Origin: Calothrix sp. MO_192.B10
GTDB taxonomy: Bacteria > Cyanobacteriota > Cyanobacteriia > Cyanobacteriales > Nostocaceae
Length of the DNA stretch: 40,410 nt
Direction: 5' to 3'
Assembly: GCA_030065055.1 (NCBI GenBank)
Contig: JASJDS010000066.1
Location: 1 to 40,410, forward strand
The translations under genes and the position numbers were made by a program. The notes below the pieces were generated by a model. It searched no databases and had not been told where the DNA came from. It saw only the letters and a list, made by a program, of their open reading frames with translations. Positions 24,077 through 32,200 of this stretch are shown here, one piece after another; position 1 is the stretch's first letter; the number at the start of each line of letters is the position of its first letter.

Positions 24077-25210
24077 TTATAAGCACGGACAACCAGCAGC
24101 TTTTGTCCGCGACATTAATCTTGAAGGTGAAACCCCCGCTTCTAAAGCTGATGGTTCTTCTAGTTCACGTATCACAACATTGGAAGAACCGAGAAAAACT
24201 TCGTCATTATCGGTGAGAATCAACGAGTGAGGACACATAATATCCAGATGATACTGAGTATATGGGGTTAATCCTAATCCGAAGTGAACTACTCCATTTT
24301 CCCCGCCATATGTTTCATTCATGGCAACGTTGCCTGGAACCATTGTTAGTGACATATTAATGCCAAATCCAAGTTCCCATATCTTGCGGTAGCGCGAGTC
24401 ACACCAAAACATCGCTTCAAGGGTTTGTTTAGCTAGCTCTGCGTCTGGATGAGTACACTCAAGAGCTGTGACGTTTCCATCCTTTACAGTTGCAATAATT
24501 GCGTGTTCGCGCATTGTATTGAGGCTTTCGTACAAGCGATACTGATCGGATCTTAAAAAATTGACTTTGCCAGAGTGAAGAATTGGTAAACCACGAAAGG
24601 CTATTTGACCATTAATTGCCAAGTTAAGTTCCGTGCTGTACTCACCATGCTGAAGCGGGAAAACGCTAACTTCACCTGCTGGCGCAAGTTGTTGCCCTCC
24701 CCAATCTAAAAATCCAGATTGATCGTGCCATTCATAACTTTCATCAAGATGATCAAAAACCGCTTCCGTTCCGTATTTTGGATCAACTATTCGTAGATAT
24801 TGACTGTTGGGTCCAACCTCGAACAATCGGTCAGCAAATGCCTCCTGTTCCTCTATATTGTCAATCTCTAAGAGAGAGAGAAAGTGGGCAATCTCTGATA
24901 AAGATATCGGTGTTGAGTTGGAAGGCATTGTGATGACCATGCGTTGACCAACATCCAGTCCAGCTTCAACCTCAACATAGCGCTCTGGGGATACAACTAA
25001 AATATGAGCTGGCTCTTGTGTTTTATAAAGAGTTTCTTTGAAGGAACCACCATCATAACGAAGTATGTTGCAGGAAGCATAACTATTATCATTATCGAAA
25101 CGGAATTTATCGGCGATACTGCTATTAGTTATTAAATAGAAATTAACTTCCTGACGCTGAGTTAAATTAAATTGGACAAGTTTTGAGGGATTAATAGTGA
25201 TATCTTGCAT
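24077..25210 (-). CDS. M29-like aminopeptidase-family protein
   Basis: 377 residues. The C-terminal half (about 175-330) looks like the metal-binding half of M29 (AmpS/aminopeptidase T) peptidases: Glu180 in 'PAGEVSVFP', 'WELGFGIN' (279-285), Glu299/Glu304 and His309 in 'GGENGVVHFGLG' (family GtvHiAlG), and His321/Asp323 in 'YHLDI'. The N-terminal half is only weakly similar to the family. The tail ends in GCPCL, with two Cys. AAGGAAG seven bases before ATG 25210 supports the start. It is translated just ahead of the GCL-like enzyme, and two micro-ORFs lie 0.7 kb upstream on the same strand. A role in trimming or joining a small peptide is an inference from this context; a non-peptidase role is equally possible. 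Confidence 0.65.
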   Translation of the reverse strand: MQDITINPSKLVQFNLTQRQEVNFYLITNSSIADKFRFDNDNSYASCNILRYDGGSFKETLYKTQEPAHILVVSPERYVEVEAGLDVGQRMVITMPSNSTPISLSEIAHFLSLLEIDNIEEQEAFADRLFEVGPNSQYLRIVDPKYGTEAVFDHLDESYEWHDQSGFLDWGGQQLAPAGEVSVFPLQHGEYSTELNLAINGQIAFRGLPILHSGKVNFLRSDQYRLYESLNTMREHAIIATVKDGNVTALECTHPDAELAKQTLEAMFWCDSRYRKIWELGFGINMSLTMVPGNVAMNETYGGENGVVHFGLGLTPYTQYHLDIMCPHSLILTDNDEVFLGSSNVVIRELEEPSALEAGVSPSRLMSRTKAAGCPCL

Positions 25211-25913
25211 TTATTGCTTCCTTAAACCTGAACGAAAATAAATGTGTGAATTTGACTGTGTAAATCAATAATAAGGCTCTAAAATATTAGCTCTGAAATG
25301 CTTAAATTTGTAGTAAATTTGTAAATAAATAAAAATAATTAATAACGTCTAATATACGGGTGCATCCCAGTCTTTATTTTTCAACAAAACAATAACTGTC
25401 ATTGCGTTCGTCGAAGACGTTCGGTGAAGGGTGGAGGAACGACAAAGCAATCCCATGGTTTTGTTCTTAGTGAGAGATTTTGCGTTCGCGTAAAGCCTAC
25501 GGCATAGCTCCGCTTACCGCGTAGCGTGCGCTAACGCAATGACGTGCAAAAAAGCTGGGATGCTCCCCTGATATACCGTGGTGAAGACTACTATTTACAT
25601 AAATATACAAAATCAATTCTTCGGATGTAACTTTGCACTCGAAAAATGTACACTTTAATTGTTTTGAAGCAAGTATAAAGCAAGAGGTAGAGGGCAAGAA
25701 GTTAAGTTCATTTGTGGATGCAAAACCCACCTGAACCAAAGCTTCCAATTAAAAGTTGATGAGGGATTTAAACCCTTGTGTCGCAACTGTCGCCCAGATG
25801 ATATTCCTGCCGGAAACCTGAGCAAACCGGCAATCTGAGACCCTCTATCCTCTGCCTCTCTTAATAAAAATTGAAAATGGGAAACAACAATTAATTTATT
25901 CTCCCACTTTTCC
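25211..25913. other. Leader region of the M29-GCL operon with inserted repeat
   Basis: The left part is AT-rich and likely holds the operon's promoter or leader. A dispersed 'gtcattgcg...caatgac' element fills about 25397-25543, with GC-rich words such as 'tacgcgaacgcaaaatctc' and 'gcgtagcgtgcgctaacgc'. A second block at about 25700-25850 contains a stem gccgg/ccggc and 'gggatttaaaccc'. Open frames of about 85 codons on the minus strand follow these repeats and are not believed to be genes. Confidence 0.5.
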
Positions 25914-25919
25914 ACTTCT

Positions 25920-25970
25920 CTAGCCGATTAAATTGCCAGTGTAAGAACCATTCTTATTTCTTTTCTTCAT
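25920..25970 (-). CDS. Micro-ORF copy 1, peptide MKKRNKNGSYTGNLIG
   Basis: Sixteen codons from ATG to TAG. GAGG lies eight bases before the ATG, a good ribosome site. The peptide has a basic start (MKKRNKN) and an uncharged, Gly/Ser/Thr/Tyr/Asn-rich end (GSYTGNLIG). It has no Cys. An identical ORF with identical upstream sequence lies 90 bp away. The downstream genes on this strand are the M29-like peptidase and the GCL-like ligase. It might be a precursor or signalling peptide, or a translated leader; I know no named family for it. Confidence 0.4.
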   Translation of the reverse strand: MKKRNKNGSYTGNLIG

Positions 25971-26009
25971 GGTCAAATCCTCGAATAAAAGGTTAACAAC
26001 AGTACTTCT

Positions 26010-26060
26010 CTAGCCGATTAAATTGCCAGTGTAAGAACCATTCTTATTTCTTTTCTTCAT
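26010..26060 (-). CDS. Micro-ORF copy 2, identical 16-residue peptide
   Basis: Same peptide, same GAGG ribosome site and same spacing as copy 1, from which it is separated by a 39-bp spacer. Because the whole 90-bp unit is duplicated almost without change, the identity of the two peptides does not by itself prove selection on the coding frame. Confidence 0.4.
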   Translation of the reverse strand: MKKRNKNGSYTGNLIG

Positions 26061-26437
26061 GGTCAAATCCTCGAATAAAAGGTTGACAACAGTTATAATA
26101 GTAAAAGTATGAGATTTTTTAAAGGCTAGGTTACATTACTTAATATCTTAGATGTCTTTTGGAGTGATTAACTCTCAGGTACTATAGCCTTACTTTAAAA
26201 TTTGAGTGGGCATATTTTTTCGCTCAAGAAGAGGAGGAATCGCAAGAATCACAAGCCAATTGACCGAAAAATAAACTGGATACAAGCCCCCGGATTTATC
26301 CGTGGAGAGTCAAAAATGTTTTCCTTGTTCTCATTAGCCCTTCGATTTATCGATGGGGTAACTGATAACTGATAACTGAGAACTGAAATGACTTCGCCAG
26401 ACTGACTCGTGAAGTAATTTTCTCCCCTCAATGTTTT
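26061..26437. other. Intergenic space with hairpins, no gene
   Basis: It holds an AT-rich stretch before the micro-ORFs (their likely promoter region, read on the minus strand), a hairpin ttgagtg...cgctcaa at about 26201-26226, and two IS200-like hairpins with a conserved TTTA loop: CGGATTTATCCG at 26291-26302 and TCGATTTATCGA at 26342-26353, each preceded by 'agcccc' or 'agccct' and followed by a G-rich word. 'aactgataactgataactg' is a short tandem run near 26358. Confidence 0.5.
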
Positions 26438-27781
26438 TCAAAAATTGGGATGATCCCGCAATTTTATTGTGAAAGTACTACCTTTTCCAACTTCGCTTTG
26501 CACATTCAAACTACCCTGATGTGACTTGACAATTGCTTGGGCGATCGCTAATCCTAAACCAGAACCACCAGTATTACGGGAGCGATCGCTATTTACCCGA
26601 TAAAAACGGTCAAAGATCCGGTCAATTTCGGTTTGGGGAATGCCAATACCCGTATCTTCCACTTGGATACTTGCATAATGGTCACTACGGTCTAAAATAA
26701 CTGTCACCCTTCCCCCTGCTGGGGTATACTGAATTGCATTGACAATTAAATTAGTCACTAAACGATACAATTGCTCCGAATCACCAACAATATTTACCTC
26801 TTCATCTACCCGTATTGCAGATATCAGCTTTACTTGAGCCGCCATAGCCATTGCTGTAAATTCTTCGACTAAGTCGCTGATAATATCATTTAAACAACAC
26901 AGTTCTCGTTGTATGGGAATAGAGTGTCTATCGAAGCGAGACAGCATCAATAAATCTGCAACTAAACTAGTGAGTCGCTGATTTTGACGCTTGATAGTCC
27001 GCAGAATATCCCATATCTCTGTCCTATCTAAATCCGGTGTTAAAAGTGCTGATTCCACCGTTGCTTGGCTTGCGGCTAAAGGGGTTCGCAACTCATGGGC
27101 TGCATCCGCTGTAAACTGCTGAATTTGCCGGTAAGATTGGTAAATTGGTCGCATGGCTAATCCTGCTAACCACCAACTAGCAATAGCAACCATGAGCATC
27201 GCCATTGGTAATCCCACCACTAAACTCAATTTTACTGCATACATATAATCATTAATGTCTGCAATATTGCGCCCTACTTGGATATATCCCCAGTCTCGAT
27301 TATCTCTGGTATGTAACGACAATGACATTTGGTGATAAAAATTACCTTGATTGTCTTTGATAGTTTGCCAAAGTTTTGTGTTTAAAGCCGAAGATATTTT
27401 CTGGGGATAAGAACCTGCGATCGCAATTAAATTACCTGGTTTATCAAATAAACGTACATAATAGCCTTGATGAATTGCATTTAAAATATGACGTTGCGAA
27501 CTAGATTCTTGTTTAACACAACCAGATTCAATCAAACAAATATTTGGTAAAAATTCTTTAACAACTGGTTCTAATTTTCCTGGCTGTTTTAGCTTGAGTT
27601 CTAAATTGTTATGTAAGGTCTTTGCTATAAATTCTAATTCTCTATCTAATGCTACCTCATGGGCATGGGATACTGTGATATACAGACCAAATCCGCATAC
27701 TGTTAAAATTAAACCCATAACGATGGCATACCACAAAGCCAAACGAATCCGGGTGCGTTGAAAAAGTTTATTTTGGTTCAT
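26438..27781 (-). CDS. Two-component sensor histidine kinase
   Basis: 447 residues. Membrane helices at about 14-36 and 184-208 enclose a periplasmic sensor region of about 145 residues with two Cys (C82, C88). The dimerisation/phosphoacceptor box 'FTADAAHELRTPLAAS' has His229. The ATPase part has the N box 'LVTNLIVNAIQYTPAGG', 'VEDTGIGIP', 'FDRFYRV' and 'GGSGLGLAIAQAIV'. It is a class I kinase of the type paired with OmpR regulators; the layout resembles cyanobacterial RppB/NrsS metal or redox sensors. Its start overlaps the end of the regulator gene by 14 bp, so the two are co-translated. The signal cannot be read from the sequence, but the shared operator with the efflux operon hints at a metal. 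Confidence 0.93.
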   Translation of the reverse strand: MNQNKLFQRTRIRLALWYAIVMGLILTVCGFGLYITVSHAHEVALDRELEFIAKTLHNNLELKLKQPGKLEPVVKEFLPNICLIESGCVKQESSSQRHILNAIHQGYYVRLFDKPGNLIAIAGSYPQKISSALNTKLWQTIKDNQGNFYHQMSLSLHTRDNRDWGYIQVGRNIADINDYMYAVKLSLVVGLPMAMLMVAIASWWLAGLAMRPIYQSYRQIQQFTADAAHELRTPLAASQATVESALLTPDLDRTEIWDILRTIKRQNQRLTSLVADLLMLSRFDRHSIPIQRELCCLNDIISDLVEEFTAMAMAAQVKLISAIRVDEEVNIVGDSEQLYRLVTNLIVNAIQYTPAGGRVTVILDRSDHYASIQVEDTGIGIPQTEIDRIFDRFYRVNSDRSRNTGGSGLGLAIAQAIVKSHQGSLNVQSEVGKGSTFTIKLRDHPNF

Positions 27782-28472
27782 TTGTCAGATTGAGACGATA
27801 CCCCATACCATGCAAAGTTTCAATGGGATTTCCACAGCCACTACTAGTTAGTTTCCGTCGTAAAAGCCGCATTTGTGCCGCGACAACATTACTACTAGAT
27901 TCCGCACCCACTTCCCAAATTTGATTGCGAATTTGTTCGCTGCTAAGAATTTGGTTGGGATGCCTCATAAAATACTCTAATAGCTGGAATTCTTTAGTAG
28001 TCAAGAGAATTTTTTCTTTATCTCCTGTAGCACTGTGATGAATTACCTTACTACTACCATAATCTAATGTCAGGTTACCAATAGTTAGTTTTTGGGGTTG
28101 AAATTGAGGGGAACGTCTTTGTAAAGCCCGTAACCGTGCTAGCAATTCTTCCATACCAAACGGTTTTACTAAATAGTCATCTGCACCCGCATCCAAGCCG
28201 CTAACTTTATCCTCCATACTATCTTTAGCTGTCAGCATTAATACGGGTAGGGGATTGTGATTTTGACGCAGTTTTTGACATAGTTCTAATCCTGACATTC
28301 CTGGAACCAACCAATCAAAAATAGCTAGGGTATATTCGGTCCAACTACTTTCTAAGTATGCCCATGCTTCGTTACCATCCATAACCCAGTCAACCAAATA
28401 GTTATGTTGGTGCAAAACACGTTTAATAGCTGCACCTAAATCTGGTTCATCTTCTACTAGCAGTATTCTCAT
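27768..28472 (-). CDS. OmpR/PhoB-type response regulator (RppA/NrsR-like)
   Basis: 234 residues. The receiver domain (1-120) has the acidic pair E7-D8, phosphoacceptor Asp53 ('AIFDWLVPGMSG'), Thr81 and Lys103 ('LVKPFGMEEL'). The winged-helix DNA-binding domain (about 130-232) ends with 'NVVAAQMRLLRRKL' and 'ETLHGMGYRLN'. The closest remembered types are Synechocystis RppA and NrsR. ATG at 28472 is preferred over an in-frame TTG at 28490, since MRILLVEDEP is the standard start; there is no clear ribosome site. A direct repeat of ATGAAAT at 28545-28562, about 75 bp upstream, is a likely site for self-regulation. Confidence 0.93.
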   Translation of the reverse strand: MRILLVEDEPDLGAAIKRVLHQHNYLVDWVMDGNEAWAYLESSWTEYTLAIFDWLVPGMSGLELCQKLRQNHNPLPVLMLTAKDSMEDKVSGLDAGADDYLVKPFGMEELLARLRALQRRSPQFQPQKLTIGNLTLDYGSSKVIHHSATGDKEKILLTTKEFQLLEYFMRHPNQILSSEQIRNQIWEVGAESSSNVVAAQMRLLRRKLTSSGCGNPIETLHGMGYRLNLTNEPK

Positions 28473-28544
28473 ACAAAACTGACTTGTCAACTGGGGCTAT
28501 AACTGGTCACAGATTTTACCCTAGAAATAGATTGACACAATCTG

Positions 28545-28562
28545 ATGAAATCAGCATGAAAT
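28545..28562. promoter_or_regulatory. Putative response-regulator box, copy 1
   Basis: ATGAAATCAGCATGAAAT, two ATGAAAT words at an 11-bp period, upstream of the regulator-kinase operon. A copy with one changed base (ATGAAATCAGGATGAAAT) lies at 40087-40104 upstream of the efflux operon. Period and form fit OmpR-family binding to tandem half-sites. An inverted pair gaaatctg/cagatttc (28558-28583) overlaps it. Confidence 0.55.
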
Positions 28563-29233
28563 CTGAATTAATTAGCAGATTTCCAGAATTAAAATTACTA
28601 GGCGATTACAAATTCACCGTAGGGGCGCAAGGCTTGCGCCCTTGTCATTGGTAAAATTATTTTCAAAAATCACCTTAAATTAAGATATATGTTTGGCTAC
28701 TTAATACTTTTAGGTAGGCGATCGCTACACTTGGAGCTAAATATGAGATAATATAAACCTCATCCATCTTGAAAACTGGAGTTTTCCGTTCAAGGGGAAT
28801 ACCAAAAAATCAATTATCCTGTAGGGGCACGGCACCCACAATATTCTTCCATAGGTTGTAAGCTGACTGATGCCGTGCCCACCTCACCCGATTGAATATT
28901 CGTAACCAAAAACTATGGGTTTCAAAGTAGATGCGGTTTAAATAGCGAAAGCTGGTTATGATTTTGCATTTACAGCGATTTTCAGGTAAATAGACCACAC
29001 CGTAGGGGTTTAGCAGTGCTAAACCCCTACATGAAGCTAAACCCCTACATGAAGATGTGGTTCAAATAGATGAAAACTGCTGTAAGTCGGCGTAAAAAAT
29101 TCAAGGTATGTCATTGCGAGTGGAACGAAGTGAAACGAAGCAATCCCAAGGGTTTTGTGCTCGTTTACATTCTGTTACATAGTGATGTTTATTTGTGCCG
29201 ACTTACTTACTTATTATTTGACCATAGTCTTTT
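28563..29233. other. Intergenic region between regulator and CHAT gene, repeat-filled
   Basis: No gene is seen. It holds a 'gtaggggcgcaaggcttgcgccc' palindrome (about 28619-28641), the second long dispersed element (28753-28940), a palindrome gtaggggtttagc/gctaaacccctac (29002-29030) continued by a tandem copy of gctaaacccctacatgaa (29018-29053), and a 'gtcattgcgag...gcaatccc' repeat (about 29109-29146). Confidence 0.7.
28753..28940. repeat. 188-bp dispersed element, copy B
   Basis: It matches 3150-3335 throughout, with scattered substitutions and few indels, including the inner hairpin ggggcacggca...tgccgtgccc. No ORF of note lies inside. The two copies lie 25.6 kb apart, in the same orientation. 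Confidence 0.85.
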
Positions 29234-32200
29234 TCACTCCCCCTCCCTTAACAACGGCTTCAGCGTCTGGGGGTCAGCGATACCCTGCAAAATGGCGCTG
29301 ACAATCATCGAATCTTCAAAATCCAAGGGTTCAACCAGCGCCTCCTCATCCCTCTCTCCATCCAGGATGCGACGGATAGCAGCCACGCGATTATTATTGC
29401 CTACTTCCTGCATGTCAGATTCTAGCTGTTGCCTCACCTGTGCATCACCCACAGCAGCAACCACCCACGCAATAAACTGCCCATACTGTCGCAACTCATA
29501 CTGCGTCCCCGCAAACGCCGCTTTTGCCCGCCGCGCCAGAAGACGATACTCCCGTGCTGGGGCTGCTTCCCCCTGCTTGTCGGCAATCTTTGCCAGGATG
29601 GTGTAGGTTATCCAAATCTCAGTGGCATCAGGATCTAGGTTTTTAAGGATTGCCAACGCCTCTTCTCCATACTGTCGCGCTTCCGTGAGGCGATGGTATT
29701 GCCCCTGGGAATTGCGCTGGTTTTGCAGTAGGTTGGCAAGGTTGCTGAGTACCTTAGAGGCAGTTGCTTTGTCCCCTAAAGCTTTAAATTCATCTCCAGC
29801 CTTTTTATACCAAGCCTCTGCCGCTTCTGGTCTGCCCGCATACATATTCACCATAGCCAATTGATTCCAGGTACGGGCTGCCCCTGCCAGATTCCCTTGG
29901 AATTCATCAATCCGCGCCGCTTCCCGATATGTCTCTTCCGCTGCATCCCACTGATGAGCTTCTTCGTACACCCTCCCCAGTTGGTGCCAAAGCACGGCTT
30001 CCGATGCAGGTTCATCAAGTCGCTGGAACGTCTTTAGGGCTTCCCGATAGCGTTTTTCTGCTTCGGGGAGGTTGCTTTGCACTAGGGCGAGGGTGCCGAG
30101 TTGTCCTTGTACAACAGCTATTTGATGGTCATTATCTTGTTCTCTGGAAATTGCTAATGCTGCCTCATAAGCTTTCCGTGCCTCCTCATAATCCCCCATA
30201 TCCGTCAGCACATCCCCCAAATCAGTTTGCATTGCCCCCATTTGCCGCTTCACCTCGTCAGATGAATCTAACTGCCCTAACTCTACCAAAGCCTGACGGT
30301 AAAGGGTGGCGGCTTGGGCAGCTTGTCCCTGTTCCCTAAAGCAGCGCCCCAGCCTACCTAATGTAAGGCAGCGGTCATAACTCGGTGACTCTCCCAATCC
30401 TGCCAGAATCTCCCCAAACACCTGCGCCGCTTCCCCATAGTGCCCGTCACTGTAAAGTTTTTCCCCTCGATTGCTGCGGGCTAAAAAGTCATCCTTTTTC
30501 CCCAGCTTGGCAATCAGTACAGCCCTATCTCTGTTAAGTCCAAAGTTGTTGAGAAACCTGCTGACATTGTTCACAAAATGCACTGCCCATTCCTCATCTG
30601 CCTCCAACGCCCCATGCACCGCCATCAGCAAGTTCGGCAGTTCCCGCTGGGCTATGGCACGGGCAAAAACTGGATTGGGTATATCTTGTTCATACAAGTA
30701 GTTAGATAGTAAAGCATACCGCTGTCGATGGCGTGCTAGCAATTCCCCTTGTTCTTCCGCCGACAGCCGCAACCACAGTACTGGGGCAAGGGTGGGGTGA
30801 AATTTGAGAAAGGATGAATTAACTCCTGGCAGGTATTCTGCTTGCATCAATCCCGTGTTTTCCAAAGCGGGACGCAGGATTTGCCACTGGCTTTCCGACA
30901 ATTCGGTAATCGCCAGCAATAACATCTCCAATGCCCCTCCCTGAAACACTCCCAACTTGGGCAACCACTGCTGGGCTTCGCCCTCTAGCCGTTCTAGGGA
31001 TAAGTTTAAGGAAGCTAACAAACTCCTGTCTTTATCTGGTACATTCGTCGTGGCAGCAATCAACTGTTCCAAACGTTGACCAATTTCAGCAATGCGGCGG
31101 TATTTCAACTGCCATGCCAATAACTTAATGGACAGGGGATGAAAGTCCACCAATTTAAATAATTTTAATAACGCCTGCCTTTTGGGTAGGTCAAATTGTG
31201 GTTCTGGGGGCAATTTCATCAAAGTCTGGAAATAGTCCAAAGCATCTTCTTCTCCCAAACCCTGCAAGGGCAAGGAGATATGCTTTAAACTCCCCTCCCT
31301 GGAATAATCAGCATGAGCAAAATCGGGTGTGCGAGTGGTGAGTAATACCCGACAGTTGCCGACCTCAGACCATTGTTTAGCAACGGTTAACAACTCCTGC
31401 AATGGTTGTGGGGAAATGGTTTCTAAGTTATCCAAAATCAGTAACAAAGACTGCTTTTCCCCTTGCAGGTAAGCCCGAACCGCCTCTACATCCACAAAAC
31501 TTCTGTCTAACACTGTCCCCAGGGTACTCACCGCCAAACCCACAGCATCCACCCCCTGAAAGGCGGCATAATCCACAAAACAAACTTGCTCAAATACCCC
31601 AGTGCGACACAACCAACGCCCAGCTTCACAGGCTAAATAGGTTTTCCCCTGTCCCCCAAAACCGGAAATGGTGATGCGGCGAGTTTGTTGCACAAATGCC
31701 CGTTCAATCTGCCAAATTTCCCGATTGCGTCCAAAGAAACCTGCTTCTTGCAGTTGGGGGAGATTGGAGGAGGGGGAGAGTGGGGGAGTGGGGGAGAGGG
31801 GGAAAGTGTCGGTTAATAACGGCGTGTCTCCGGCTGCTTGATATAGGGCTGGGAGGAACCAATCATCTAATTTCAGGGTAATTCTTTTTTCCCCCCGTTG
31901 TCTTTCGCCCCGTTCCCGATTGAGATACAAATCTCGGCGGGCATTATCTAGGGCTTCTCCCATGCCTTCACCCCGCATCAGGCGCTGATAAAATTTGGCA
32001 AACAATTGGTGGGCAGTTGTCACCAATACACTATAGGTCATTGCCAATACCGTGGGTATCCCTGCATGGGTTAATCTTGCAGCCACACAACCCATAGCAT
32101 CTTCACCCGCCACGGCAGCTGATTGACAAGCAGAGAGGACAATTAACCCCACTTTTTGCCGGTTCAGCATATCCCCTAGGGTTTCGGCGGTAATTAGGGC

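Larger units (their letters stand above)
25914..26091. repeat. Tandem duplication, 90-bp period
   Basis: Two nearly identical units (25914-26003 and 26004-26091), differing clearly only at ggttaacaac versus ggttgacaac. Each unit carries one complete 16-codon ORF with its own ribosome binding site on the minus strand. Two long units without variable spacers rule out a CRISPR array. Confidence 0.9.

Noticed and set aside
25755-25790. tRNA-like arm around 'gggatttaaaccc'
   Set aside because: No matching acceptor, D and anticodon arms could be built around it.
25497-25915. Two overlapping frames of about 85 codons on the minus strand
   Set aside because: They run through dispersed repeats (gtcattgcg element and others), overlap each other and lack ribosome sites.
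25914-26091. Possible CRISPR array from two near-identical units
   Set aside because: The units are 90 bp long, only two, adjacent and without variable spacers; no cas gene is near. It is a tandem duplication.
29070-29606. 178-codon plus-strand frame antisense to the CHAT gene end
   Set aside because: It is the opposite-strand shadow of TPR-coding DNA; the translation is low in charged residues and has no family pattern.
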